Below the pieces are notes generated by a model, which saw nothing but the letters and a program-made list of their open reading frames with translations, was not told where the DNA came from and ran no database searches. A stretch of 53,845 nt of DNA, from positions 1-53,845 of the forward strand of contig NZ_SMZJ02000012.1 of the NCBI RefSeq assembly GCF_004358095.2. Reading direction: 5' to 3'. Below, one piece after another: positions 26,384 through 35,040 of the stretch. Positions within the stretch are counted from its first letter, which is position 1, and the number at the start of each line of letters is the position of its first letter. The stretch is from Seonamhaeicola sediminis. GTDB taxonomy: Bacteria; Bacteroidota; Bacteroidia; Flavobacteriales; Flavobacteriaceae. The translations under genes and the position numbers were made by a program.

Positions 26384-27478
26384 ATGAAAGCAGGAATTGT
26401 AGGATTACCAAATGTGGGAAAATCAACTTTATTTAATTGTTTGTCAAATGCAAAAGCTCAAAGTGCTAATTTCCCATTTTGCACAATAGAACCTAATATT
26501 GGAGTTGTGAATGTGCCAGATCCTAGGTTAGAAAAGTTAGAAAGTTTGGTAAACCCAGAAAAAGTAATTCCTGCAACTGTTGAAATTGTTGATATTGCTG
26601 GATTAGTAAAAGGAGCAAGCAAAGGCGAGGGATTGGGTAATCAGTTTTTAGCCAATATTAGAGAAACGGATGCTATTCTTCATGTATTGCGTTGTTTTGA
26701 TAACGATAATATAGTTCATGTAGATGGAAGCATAGACCCTATTAGAGATAAGGAAACTATTGATATTGAGCTACAACTGAAAGATTTAGAGACTACCGAA
26801 AAGAAATTAGATAAAGTAAAAAGGGCAGCAAAAACAGGAAATAAAGAGGCTCAAGCTGAGGAAGCTGTGCTACTTAAAATTAAAGAAGGTTTGGAAGCAG
26901 GACAATCAGTTAGAGCATTAGAGTTTAGCAATGAAAATTATGAAGATTATGTGAAACCCTTACAATTTATTACCGATAAACCTGTGCTTTACGTTTGTAA
27001 TGTAGACGAAAGTGCCGCTGTATCTGGTAATGATTACGTAGAGCAAGTAAAAGATGCTGTGAAAGGAGAAAATGCTGAAGTTTTAGTACTTGCCGTAGGG
27101 ACTGAAGCTGATATCAATGAATTAGATGATTACGAAGAGCGCCAAATATTTCTAGAAGATATTGGTTTGGATGAACCTGGATCTTCTAAATTAATTCGTG
27201 CAGCTTATAATCTACTAAAGCAGCAAACCTATTTTACTGCGGGTAAAAAAGAAGTTAGAGCTTGGACTGTTGATTTAGGCGCTACTGCACCGCAAGCGGC
27301 TGGGGTTATTCATACAGATTTTGAAAAGGGATTTATTAGAGCTGAAGTTATTTCATATAATGATTTTGTGTCTTATGGTAGTGAAGCCAAAGTAAAAGAA
27401 GCAGGTAAAATGCGCGTTGAAGGTAAAAATTATATTGTTGCTGATGGTGATGTGATGCATTTTCTTTTTAATGTTTAG
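26384..27478 (+). CDS. ychF: Redox-regulated ATPase YchF (Obg-related)
   Basis: 364 residues. G1 motif GLPNVGKSTLF at residues 7-17, switch region SANFPFCTIEPNIG, and G3 DIAGLVKGASKGEGLG. The usual NKxD is replaced by the NVDE-type motif YVCNVDES, typical of YchF, which prefers ATP over GTP. The C-terminal TGS-like domain shows YFTAGKKEVRAWTV, APQAAGVIHTDFEKGFIRAEV and DGDVMHFLFNV. It associates with ribosomes and acts in translation or stress responses. Monocistronic, with its own promoter element. Confidence 0.95.
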   Translation: MKAGIVGLPNVGKSTLFNCLSNAKAQSANFPFCTIEPNIGVVNVPDPRLEKLESLVNPEKVIPATVEIVDIAGLVKGASKGEGLGNQFLANIRETDAILHVLRCFDNDNIVHVDGSIDPIRDKETIDIELQLKDLETTEKKLDKVKRAAKTGNKEAQAEEAVLLKIKEGLEAGQSVRALEFSNENYEDYVKPLQFITDKPVLYVCNVDESAAVSGNDYVEQVKDAVKGENAEVLVLAVGTEADINELDDYEERQIFLEDIGLDEPGSSKLIRAAYNLLKQQTYFTAGKKEVRAWTVDLGATAPQAAGVIHTDFEKGFIRAEVISYNDFVSYGSEAKVKEAGKMRVEGKNYIVADGDVMHFLFNV

Positions 27479-27661
27479 GGGCATTGAAAAAATAATTAGA
27501 ATTTTTGATACAGAAAATTAATATTACCTGTAAGTAACAATCAACAAGAATTAAATTAAAAACAGATTTATATCAAAAGTAGTATAAGTCTACTAAGCAC
27601 GGAATAAATTAATTACCTTCTTATTAGTTTTATTTTAGTTAAATGTAAAAAATTGGTTAGA

Positions 27662-28867
27662 TTATTTATCCAAAACAGTCTGTGTTTTCATGGGAGTTAC
27701 AGGTTTAATATCGGATATTTTTCTGGAATATTTTCTACCATTTAAGAACCTGCCAATAAAAGTAGCTCTAACAAAATAATGATACGTGACAAAACATATA
27801 ATACCAGAAGTAATTAGAACAAACAACATCTTAAAAGTAGATGGAATAGCCCAATCAACAATAAAACTCGGAACCAATGCTGTTAGTGTAACGTGTACTA
27901 AATAGACCCAATACGATGAATCTGATATATAGCGCATTCTTGCAGAATGATTACTAGTATAGCGAATAAATACACCTGTAATTCCAAAAACAAATAACCA
28001 AACCATTATAGACTTTATGATGATTAAAATGTCATTGTTAAGTATGTCTCGCATGAAAAAGTATATTGAAAATAAACCTATACCCAATACGATGTTTATC
28101 CAATCATGTTTCTTAAAAACATGTAAAAGATGTTTAGACTGATATAATATCCAGCCAATGCTATAAAAAGCGAAATAGTAAATAAAGGTATTAAAGTCTG
28201 GAACAAATGAGACCGAAGTGTTTACAGAATAGGTGCCCATTATAACATATACTAAAGCAGTTATAGTAGCCAAAATCAAAATGCGAAATATTGGTTTTTT
28301 AATGGTCCAACTAAATCCGTTTGAAATTTGAAGCGACACTCTAGGGAGCTTTTTAAACATAAACCCTAGAATTACAGAAACAAACGTTATTAATACCAAA
28401 TAATACAAAAACCATAAGTGGTATGTACTTTTAGGTACAAATACCTCTAAGTTGGAAAATATGGACAAAGTATCTTCCAATGCAGTATCAATACCTCTAA
28501 AAACGTTACTTGTATAGCTAAAAGCAAATAAAATGGTAGGCCATAGCAAAATAACAAAAACCAAAAAAGGGTACAATATCCTTTCAAGACGATTTTTGAT
28601 CATTTTTACAGGTGTGCGTTCAAAAAATAACATGGCTCCAAAAAATCCTGCGACTACAAAAAATATTTGCATTCTGAATGCATGAATTAAACCAAGAATA
28701 TAGTCGTTTGAAATGTGAGTAGCGTTTGGGTCTTGAATTTGCCAAACCTTATAATCAAAGGTGCCATAAGTAATAACGGAGTGAATAACCAAACCCAGAA
28801 GCATCATGATAGCACGTAGAGAGTCTAGCGAATGAATTCGTTCTGTTTTACTAAGCGTGGTTTTCAT
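27662..28867 (-). CDS. Acyltransferase-3 family membrane protein
   Basis: 401 residues with about ten hydrophobic spans. The N-terminus ERIHSLDSLRAIMMLLGLVIHSVITYG carries the conserved Arg and His of the acyltransferase-3 (OafA/NodX) fold, and FVVAGFFGAMLFFER and RLERILYPFLVFVI follow. These enzymes acylate sugars, lipids or peptides at the inner membrane; the acceptor here is unknown. It is downstream of the DUF6048 gene by 27 bases and may be on the same transcript as rlmD, DUF6452 and DUF6048, although it functions separately. Confidence 0.85.
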   Translation of the reverse strand: MKTTLSKTERIHSLDSLRAIMMLLGLVIHSVITYGTFDYKVWQIQDPNATHISNDYILGLIHAFRMQIFFVVAGFFGAMLFFERTPVKMIKNRLERILYPFLVFVILLWPTILFAFSYTSNVFRGIDTALEDTLSIFSNLEVFVPKSTYHLWFLYYLVLITFVSVILGFMFKKLPRVSLQISNGFSWTIKKPIFRILILATITALVYVIMGTYSVNTSVSFVPDFNTFIYYFAFYSIGWILYQSKHLLHVFKKHDWINIVLGIGLFSIYFFMRDILNNDILIIIKSIMVWLFVFGITGVFIRYTSNHSARMRYISDSSYWVYLVHVTLTALVPSFIVDWAIPSTFKMLFVLITSGIICFVTYHYFVRATFIGRFLNGRKYSRKISDIKPVTPMKTQTVLDK

Positions 28868-28894
28868 ATTTGGCTGGTGTGTTACACCTCCAAG

Positions 28895-29623
28895 TTACTT
28901 ATTTTTTTTATATAGCGGAATACGATACCCTAAAGTGTAGCTGTAACCAGCACCAATACTGGTACTGTCATAGGTTCTGCCATACCCAGGAACATAGAGG
29001 TTTTCAAAATTGTTTGGTTGGGTGTCACTTACTAATAATTTTAACTGCACATTAAGACCCATATAAAGGTTATTAAATAATTCTACCTTCATTCCTAAAA
29101 TAAGTTCTGTCCAAAAGGCTGTTAAACCATTAAACTCCTCTAGTTCATTAACCGATAACTGAGGCGCCCAATATTGATTGGTACTATAAATATTAAAACT
29201 ATTTCTGTTGTGGCTAAAGGAACTGGCTCCAACTCTAAACCCAGCATATACCATGTTGTCCATGTCCAGCCAATTGTCGTACATATTGTAATCAATACCT
29301 GCCTTTAAATAAGATCCAGACGTATTTACATCTAAATAGTCTGTAATGGTATTTTTTTCCTCAAATCCCAATTCTCCAGCTATATATAGGTTTTGTTTTA
29401 TTCTAAAATCTGCAGCCACTTCAAAACCAGTGTAATCATCGTCTAAAAAAGATCGAGCAAGTTTACCAATATCGCCAGCGATCCTAAGACCATATTTTTG
29501 TTTTACCACCAATGAATCTGAAACAGGTTTAGGAATACTATCGTTTTGTGCTTTTGCAGACACATGTACCAATAGTATGGTTATAATACTAATGCAGTAT
29601 GTTAAAATGTGTTGCGCTTTCAT
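28895..29623 (-). CDS. DUF6048-type outer-membrane beta-barrel protein
   Basis: 242 residues from the ATG at 29623; a TTG two codons earlier is the alternative. Signal peptide ending in VSAKAQ. The mature part has alternating short strands typical of small barrels (YGLRIAGDIGKLARSFL, FEVAADFRIKQNLYIAGEL, SYLKAGIDYNMY, VYAGFRVGASSF, YTLGYRIPLYKK), ending near a basic tail. The family, which I identify as DUF6048, is commonly next to DUF6452 and rlmD in Flavobacteriaceae. The start lies inside the end of the DUF6452 gene (35-base overlap), indicating coupled translation. Confidence 0.75.
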   Translation of the reverse strand: MKAQHILTYCISIITILLVHVSAKAQNDSIPKPVSDSLVVKQKYGLRIAGDIGKLARSFLDDDYTGFEVAADFRIKQNLYIAGELGFEEKNTITDYLDVNTSGSYLKAGIDYNMYDNWLDMDNMVYAGFRVGASSFSHNRNSFNIYSTNQYWAPQLSVNELEEFNGLTAFWTELILGMKVELFNNLYMGLNVQLKLLVSDTQPNNFENLYVPGYGRTYDSTSIGAGYSYTLGYRIPLYKKNK

Positions 29624-30134
29624 CTTCAATAGGTTCGTTATTTGTTAGGTTTTCGGTAGATAATATCCAGTTATCTCCATCTGCTTCGGGTACAATTTCT
29701 ACACTTTCATAAACGGTTTTATATCCACAGGCACGAGATACATAAACTTCTTTCAAGGCATAATTTATTATCAAAATATCTTGGTTTCCTCCAATAATGT
29801 CATCACTGGGGTCATCGGGTGTGCCGTTATCATTAAAACTAAAATCTTTATGAAGCACATATCTTGTTGGAGAACCATCTGTTTTTAAAGGAAGTATCAA
29901 CTGACTTGAACTTACCGAATTATAACCGGGTAATATATTCTCGTTGTCTTCTCCAAAAACCACTAAATTGAAGGCACTCTTCTTGTTTTCAGGATTTTCG
30001 GCATCGTATAAATCTATAATTAATCTGGGTGTTGTTGGTGTGCTTTCGGGGCAAATATCATCGCGTTCGCAACTTATGGAGATGACCATTACAAGGGTAA
30101 CAATTGAGATGATACTATTTCTTATATATTTCAT
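29589..30134 (-). CDS. DUF6452-type lipoprotein
   Basis: 181 residues. Signal peptide with lipobox ISISC, followed by ERDDICPESTPTTPRLIIDLYD, a start typical of the DUF6452 family. Two further Cys and a charged, Asp-rich middle (NDNGTPDDPSDDIIGG). Likely exported and lipid-anchored. It overlaps the DUF6048 gene and follows rlmD by 29 bases. The pair probably works together at the outer membrane, but no activity is known. Confidence 0.75.
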   Translation of the reverse strand: MKYIRNSIISIVTLVMVISISCERDDICPESTPTTPRLIIDLYDAENPENKKSAFNLVVFGEDNENILPGYNSVSSSQLILPLKTDGSPTRYVLHKDFSFNDNGTPDDPSDDIIGGNQDILIINYALKEVYVSRACGYKTVYESVEIVPEADGDNWILSTENLTNNEPIEDESATHFNILH

Positions 30135-30163
30135 TAATGGGTTTATTCGTTTAATTAAAACGT

Positions 30164-31618
30164 TTATTCTTTTTCCAGAAGTAGTACGGTTTCAATATGC
30201 GCCGTATGCGGAAACTGATCTACTAAACTGAGTTTTTTTATGTTGTAGCCTGCAGCTGCAAAATGCTCTATATCTCTAGCTTGAGTTGCTGGATTGCAAG
30301 ATACGTAAACCAAACGTTCTGCATTTAGGTTTATTATTTTTTTAAGTGTCTTTGGAGTAATACCAGCACGAGCAGGGTCTAGTATAATAGTCCTTATTTT
30401 TCCAATATATTCTGGATGTTCACTTAAAAACTTTCCAACATCTGCGGCATAAAATTGTAGTCCTTGAATATTATTTCGCTTTGCATTTTCTTTGGCATCT
30501 TCTATAGCTGAAGCTACAATATCTACACCTATTATTTTGGTATTAGTAGCTTTAGAAGCCAATATTTGTCCAATTGTTCCAGTACCGCAAAATAGGTCTA
30601 AAACCACTGTATTGTTTATAGCTTCTTTATTCTCTAGCGCATAGTCTATGACTTTACTATAAAGCTTTTCGGCTGATTTTGGATTGGTTTGAAAAAAGCT
30701 TTTCATGCTAATTTCAAAATTTAAATCTAGCAATTGTTCTACAATTTTATCATCACCGTGTATAAGATTGAGACTTCCAGTGGTAGCTATGGTGCGGTCT
30801 CCAATTTCATCATTAATAGTATGTAGAAATCCAGCAATTCTATCGCCAAATAGTTCTATAAGATAATCGGCAAATTTGTTGAGGTTGAATTTTGGTAAAT
30901 CATAAGACGTAGTAACAAGATTAAAAAGTAGTTTATTGGTTTTGTATGATTTTCTAATTACCAAATACCTAAAAAACCCTTCTTTTTTTGGACCATGCCA
31001 AGGAGGTAAACCTGTTTGCTCACAATAGTTCCTTATGTTTTTGAGGTTATCTTCCAGTTGAGCATCAAATAGGCCACTATCTTTGTTTAAATTTTCACCA
31101 CACCACCATAGCCCTCGTCTTTTAAAACCTAATGTAAAAGCATCAATATCGGTTTTTTTAATTCTGTCATAACCAATAGCAGAAAAGCCATATTCCATCT
31201 TATTTCTATAATGAAATGTACTAGGGGAGCTTACAAATTCATCAAAATACGTTTCAATATCATGAATTTTACCAATGCGTTTAAAAAGTTCTAAAGTACT
31301 GGTTGTTTTGTAGGCGTGTTGTTTTTTAATGGGCAGATTGATGTATGGTGCCCCAGGAATATCTTGGTAAGGAACTTCAACTTCATCAACAGATTGTTTG
31401 ATAACCTCTAATAATTTACCTTCAGCATATTTTTTACTGGATTTGTTAATTTGAGTTTTTACCGTTTGACCAGGAATGGTGTTGGGAACAAAGACTACAA
31501 ACTCACCATATTTGTTTCTAAGGCGTCCAATACCTTTACCTCCAAAGGCATAATCCTCTATGAGTAACTCAATGATTTCTCCTCGTTTAACAAACTTATT
31601 TCTTTCTCTTCGTGGCAT
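30164..31618 (-). CDS. rlmD: 23S rRNA (uracil-5-)-methyltransferase RlmD/RlmC type
   Basis: 484 residues. The TRAM domain is at about 10-75 (GEIIELLIEDYAFGGKGIGRL). The SAM site is VLDLFCGTGTIGQILASKA, and the catalytic region has ILDPARAGI and VSCNPATQARDI with the nucleophilic Cys. Enterobacterial RlmC and RlmD carry a 4Fe-4S site with CxxxxxCGGC between TRAM and the methylase; here that stretch reads VPYQDIPGAPYINLPIKKQ, with no Cys. The enzyme therefore should lack the cluster. The closest assignment is RlmD, but the target uridine is not deducible. A promoter element lies four bases upstream of the start. Confidence 0.85.
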   Translation of the reverse strand: MPRRERNKFVKRGEIIELLIEDYAFGGKGIGRLRNKYGEFVVFVPNTIPGQTVKTQINKSSKKYAEGKLLEVIKQSVDEVEVPYQDIPGAPYINLPIKKQHAYKTTSTLELFKRIGKIHDIETYFDEFVSSPSTFHYRNKMEYGFSAIGYDRIKKTDIDAFTLGFKRRGLWWCGENLNKDSGLFDAQLEDNLKNIRNYCEQTGLPPWHGPKKEGFFRYLVIRKSYKTNKLLFNLVTTSYDLPKFNLNKFADYLIELFGDRIAGFLHTINDEIGDRTIATTGSLNLIHGDDKIVEQLLDLNFEISMKSFFQTNPKSAEKLYSKVIDYALENKEAINNTVVLDLFCGTGTIGQILASKATNTKIIGVDIVASAIEDAKENAKRNNIQGLQFYAADVGKFLSEHPEYIGKIRTIILDPARAGITPKTLKKIINLNAERLVYVSCNPATQARDIEHFAAAGYNIKKLSLVDQFPHTAHIETVLLLEKE

Positions 31619-31622
31619 CGTG

Positions 31623-31630
31623 CAAAAATA
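31623..31630 (-). promoter_or_regulatory. Candidate -7 promoter element TATTTTTG (rlmD)
   Basis: Minus-strand match to TAnnTTTG, ending four bases before the rlmD ATG at 31618. Same leaderless spacing as at 872 and 3496. Confidence 0.5.
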
Positions 31631-31752
31631 ATAATAGCCACAAATAAATAACGCTTAATTTGGTTTAACTTTAATGGTTTTTAGTTTTCATTTAAAAAAA
31701 TGAACCTTTTTAGAATTTTGTAGTCTTTTATATGTGTGTAGGTTTTTAATTA

Positions 31753-32310
31753 ATGCGTAAAAGTAGTTATCACATAGATGCCAAATTGATTTTAGATTAT
31801 CAATCTGGAGATAATTTGGCTTTAGAAAAGCTTGTAAAAAGATGGCATAAAACATTTTGTAATAAGGCCCATTGGATAGTTAAAGATCCTGATGTAGCCA
31901 AAGATATTGCTCAAGAAACCTGGAATACCATTATTAGCAAAATAGATGATTTAAATGATCCAAAAACGTTTGCAAGTTGGTCATTACGGATTGTTTGTAA
32001 CAAATCTTTTGACTGGATAAAAAAGCAAAATAAAACTAAAGAACAATTGAAAACCTATCATCTTGAGAGTAATACGGAAGCAATAGAAGAAAATCACGAA
32101 ACTGAGTTGTTACAAAGAAATTTATTGAATGCCATAAAAAAGTTGCCACTACATCAACAAATGGTTATTAGGCTGTTTTACGTAGAAGATTATTCATTAA
32201 AAGACATCAGTAAGAGCTTAAATATTTCAGAAGGAACTTCAAAATCTAGACTATACCATGCTAGAGAAAAATTGAAATTAATATTAAAAAACAGACATTA
32301 TGAAAAATAA
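31753..32310 (+). CDS. Sigma-70 family RNA polymerase sigma factor (ECF type)
   Basis: 185 residues with the two ECF domains. Sigma-2 is at about 15-85 (VAKDIAQETWNTIISKIDDL, TFASWSLRIVCNKSFDWIKKQ) and sigma-4 at about 125-180 (AIKKLPLHQQMVIRLFYVEDYSLKDISKSL then EGTSKSRLYHAREKLKLIL). It redirects RNA polymerase to a small set of promoters. Its stop overlaps the next gene, a small membrane protein that is the obvious candidate for its regulator. No canonical zinc-binding anti-sigma (HxxxCxxC) is visible. Confidence 0.88.
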   Translation: MRKSSYHIDAKLILDYQSGDNLALEKLVKRWHKTFCNKAHWIVKDPDVAKDIAQETWNTIISKIDDLNDPKTFASWSLRIVCNKSFDWIKKQNKTKEQLKTYHLESNTEAIEENHETELLQRNLLNAIKKLPLHQQMVIRLFYVEDYSLKDISKSLNISEGTSKSRLYHAREKLKLILKNRHYEK

Positions 32311-32686
32311 CATGGAAGACATAGACAAATTAATCAAGGAAACATTAACTAAAGAAGAAGCTAAATTCTATGATCAATTAGATGAACAAAATATATTCCA
32401 GATGTTAGGAGGCCTCTTTAAGGGAAAGAACTTATGGTTGACATTGATTATGAATTTCATGACAGCCATTGTTTTTGGTTTACTAATCTATTGCATTATT
32501 CAAACTTTTGATACCCAAAAGACCAACGACTTAATTCTTTGGGTAGGAGGTGTATTAATTTGTTTTTTATATATAAGTATGATAAAAATATACCTATGGA
32601 TGCAAATGCATAGAAATGCACTTACAAGAGAGATAAAACGGTTAGAACTTCAAATTTCATCATTATCAAGTAAAATATCTGAATAA
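32300..32686 (+). CDS. Small membrane protein coupled to sigma factor (DUF6768-like)
   Basis: 128 residues: a charged N-terminal region (MEDIDKLIKETLTKEEAKFYDQL), two membrane helices (LWLTLIMNFMTAIVFGLLIY and LILWVGGVLICFLYISMI), then a coiled-coil-like C-terminus (TREIKRLELQISSLSSKISE). An ATG at 32300 overlaps the sigma gene by 11 bases; a second at 32312 begins one base after its stop. The pairing with a sigma gene is recurrent in Bacteroidota and suggests a membrane anti-sigma-like regulator, which is inference. The DUF6768 name is from memory. Confidence 0.72.
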   Translation: MKNNMEDIDKLIKETLTKEEAKFYDQLDEQNIFQMLGGLFKGKNLWLTLIMNFMTAIVFGLLIYCIIQTFDTQKTNDLILWVGGVLICFLYISMIKIYLWMQMHRNALTREIKRLELQISSLSSKISE

Positions 32687-32689
32687 GTT

Positions 32690-32860
32690 ATAGGATAAAA
32701 CAGCGTAATATTTGTTAACTTGCATACCTATCCAGGGATGATTTCTCTCCCACGCTGAATTTTCGTCCCCTATACCATTATTATTGGGATTCCGAAAGGA
32801 TAAAGGTAGAGCAGGAATGGTTATTTTAATCGCATAGCGAGATTAAATTATTTAGTGTTT
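32690..32860 (+). ncRNA. Structured unexplained region upstream of rocD
   Basis: This stretch holds several possible stems: GGGA/TCCC around 32735-32755, ACCATT at 32774 with AATGGT at 32816 enclosing TCC-GAAA-GGA at 32791-32800 (a GNRA-like tetraloop), and TTTAATCGC/GCGAGATTAAA near 32824-32850. Base composition is less AT-rich than the intergenic average. I do not recognise it as a known riboswitch. It could be a leader for rocD, a small RNA or a decayed repeat. Confidence 0.3.
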
Positions 32861-32929
32861 GAATCTTTTAAGAAACAAACGGTGCCAGAGTATGTTTTAC
32901 TAAGGCATTTAACCTTAAATTTTTTTAAA

Positions 32930-34174
32930 ATGGCTGTTTTACAAAAATTAACATCGCAGCAAGCAATTGATTTAGAAAAAAAGTATGGCTCTAACACCTA
33001 TAAACCACTTCCTGTTGTTTTGAGCAAAGGTGAAGGCGTTTATGTTTGGGATGTTGATGGCAAGCGATACTACGATTTTTTATCAGCTTATTCTGCAGTA
33101 AACCAAGGACACTGTCATCCAAAAATTATTAATGCTTTAACAGAGCAATCAAAAACTATAACGCTTACCTCCAGAGCTTTTTATAACGACAAATTAGGGC
33201 TTTACGAAAAGTATACTTGTGAATATTTTGGTTTTGACAAATTACTTCCTATGAACTCTGGTGCAGAAGCTGTTGAGGCAGCTATAAAGGTTTGTAGAAA
33301 GTGGGCTTATGAGGTTAAGGGTGTTGCAAAGAATGAAGCCAAAATAGTAGTATGTAAAAATAATTTTCATGGGCGTACCACCACTATTGTATCGTTTTCA
33401 AGTGATAGTACTTCGTACACCAATTTTGGTCCGTATTCTAATAGTTTTATTAGTATTGATTATGATAATTTAGAGCAATTGGAATCTGTTTTAAAAAACA
33501 ATCCTAACATTGGTGGCTTTTTAGTAGAGCCTATACAAGGTGAAGCAGGTGTTTATGTGCCTTCTGAAGGGTTTTTGGCAAAAGCTAAGGCTTTATGTGA
33601 AGCTTATAATGTTTTATTTATTGCCGATGAAATTCAAACCGGAATAGCTAGAACAGGGAAACTATTGGCGGTACATCATGAAAATGTAAGACCAGATATT
33701 TTAATTTTAGGAAAGGCTTTAAGCGGAGGCGTTTACCCTATAAGTGCAGTTTTAGCAGATAACCACATTATGGATGTTATGACCCCAGGTACTCACGGAA
33801 GTACTTTTGGCGGCAATCCTTTGGCTGCTGCTGTAGCAATTGCAGCTTTAGAGGTAATTAAAGAAGAAAATTTAGCCGAAAATGCAGCAGTTTTAGGAAC
33901 CATTTTTAGAAGTGAATTAAATAAATATATTGCAACTAGTAATATTGTGACTTTAGTTAGAGGTAAAGGTTTATTAAATGCGGTAGTGATTAACGATTCT
34001 GAAGATAGTGAAACTGCTTGGAATATTTGTTTAGCTTTAAGAGATAATGGATTAATAGCGAAGCCAACCCATGGTAACATTATTCGTTTTGCGCCACCTT
34101 TGGTTATGAACAAAACACAGTTATTAGACTGTATTGACATCATTACAAGAACATTTAAACAATTTGAAAAATAA
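32930..34174 (+). CDS. rocD: Ornithine--oxo-acid aminotransferase
   Basis: Transfers the delta-amino group of ornithine to 2-oxoglutarate, giving glutamate semialdehyde, in arginine and ornithine breakdown. 414 residues from the ATG at 32930 ([20 protein letters not shown]); an upstream in-frame ATG would add a non-conserved tail. Class III aminotransferase motifs: [46 protein letters not shown], and the PLP Lys in [28 protein letters not shown] near the end is typical of RocD. Three bases downstream begins a membrane protein gene. Confidence 0.93.
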   Translation: MAVLQKLTSQQAIDLEKKYGSNTYKPLPVVLSKGEGVYVWDVDGKRYYDFLSAYSAVNQGHCHPKIINALTEQSKTITLTSRAFYNDKLGLYEKYTCEYFGFDKLLPMNSGAEAVEAAIKVCRKWAYEVKGVAKNEAKIVVCKNNFHGRTTTIVSFSSDSTSYTNFGPYSNSFISIDYDNLEQLESVLKNNPNIGGFLVEPIQGEAGVYVPSEGFLAKAKALCEAYNVLFIADEIQTGIARTGKLLAVHHENVRPDILILGKALSGGVYPISAVLADNHIMDVMTPGTHGSTFGGNPLAAAVAIAALEVIKEENLAENAAVLGTIFRSELNKYIATSNIVTLVRGKGLLNAVVINDSEDSETAWNICLALRDNGLIAKPTHGNIIRFAPPLVMNKTQLLDCIDIITRTFKQFEK

Positions 34175-34177
34175 TTT

Positions 34178-34624
34178 ATGGAAGAAAAATCGGCTTTTGA
34201 AAGTTTTGAACTTGGAGTTAATCAAGAAATTAAAGGGTATTTAGAAGAAATATCAAAGTGGTCTTACTTTTTATCTATATTAGGTTTTGTAGGTATAGGT
34301 TTTATGGTATTTGGTGGAATTGCCGTAGCTATTACAGGAGCGGCTAGTTCTGGATTAGATGGTTTTTATGGAACGGGTTATACCACAGGAATGGCACTAT
34401 TTTATATACTTTTGGCACTTCTCTACTTTTTTCCGGTGTTGTATTTGTTCAAGTTCTCTAAAAATATGAAAAGTGCTTTAAGATTAACAAATGGCCAAGA
34501 TTTTAAAGTTGCTTTTTCTAATTTAAAGTCACATTATAAGTTTATAGGAATATTTACAATAGTAATTATATCATTATACATCTTGGTTTTAATTGGAGTA
34601 GCAACAGGAGCTGCACTTTTTTAA
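34178..34624 (+). CDS. DUF5362-type membrane protein
   Basis: 148 residues. The start SAFESFELGVNQEIKGYLEEISKW is followed by about three membrane helices (FLSILGFVGIGFMVFGGIAVAI, GMALFYILLALLYFFPVLYLF, FIGIFTIVIISLYILVLIG). This matches the DUF5362 family as I know it. Function unknown. It begins three bases after the rocD stop, so it is co-transcribed, and ends at the strong terminator near 34640. Confidence 0.75.
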   Translation: MEEKSAFESFELGVNQEIKGYLEEISKWSYFLSILGFVGIGFMVFGGIAVAITGAASSGLDGFYGTGYTTGMALFYILLALLYFFPVLYLFKFSKNMKSALRLTNGQDFKVAFSNLKSHYKFIGIFTIVIISLYILVLIGVATGAALF

Positions 34625-34642
34625 AAGAATAGCATTATTAGA

Positions 34643-34675
34643 TAAAAAAAGCGACCAAATTTGGTCGCTTTTTTT
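34643..34675. terminator. Bidirectional terminator with perfect palindrome
   Basis: AAAAAAGCGACCAAATTTGGTCGCTTTTTT is self-complementary, with T runs on both strands. It ends rocD and its partner on the plus strand and the membrane-protein cassette on the minus strand. Confidence 0.9.
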
Positions 34676-34693
34676 ATAGGTTTAGGTGAAAAA

Positions 34694-35023
34694 TTATTGT
34701 CCCATCATTTCTTGCATTTTTTGTTGCATTAACTCTTGGTCTTGTAAAGTTTCCCAACCAAAAGTCATAACAGCCCAAACTATTAATAACAAATAAAGAG
34801 CACTTAATACAATACCAATAATCGACAAAATTTTACCAGTTCTTACATTTTGAATTCCAGTATAGTTTTCTGGGTTTTCATTATAAATTTTTGTGGCCTT
34901 TGAAGCTAGTACAATAGCTACAATACCTAAAATAATACCAATACCATAAAAGCAACATCCAAGAATTGATAAAATTCCAAAAACTAAGATAAGCGTTGCA
35001 TTGGGTAATTTTTGTTGTTCCAT
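34694..35023 (-). CDS. CCC-motif membrane protein (dispanin-like topology)
   Basis: 109 residues. The first helix ATLILVFGILSILGCCFYGIG carries the Cys pair, followed by ILGIVAIVLASKATKIYNEN, a polar linker, and a second helix (TGKILSIIGIVLSALYLLLIVWA). The Gln/Met-rich tail (QDQELMQQKMQEMMGQ) is unusual. The order of helix, double Cys, GIVAIVxAxK, linker and second helix is the same as in CD225/dispanin proteins such as the one at 36003. It ends the minus-strand cassette. Confidence 0.75.
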   Translation of the reverse strand: MEQQKLPNATLILVFGILSILGCCFYGIGIILGIVAIVLASKATKIYNENPENYTGIQNVRTGKILSIIGIVLSALYLLLIVWAVMTFGWETLQDQELMQQKMQEMMGQ

Positions 35024-35040
35024 GAGTTTAAGATTTTTGA

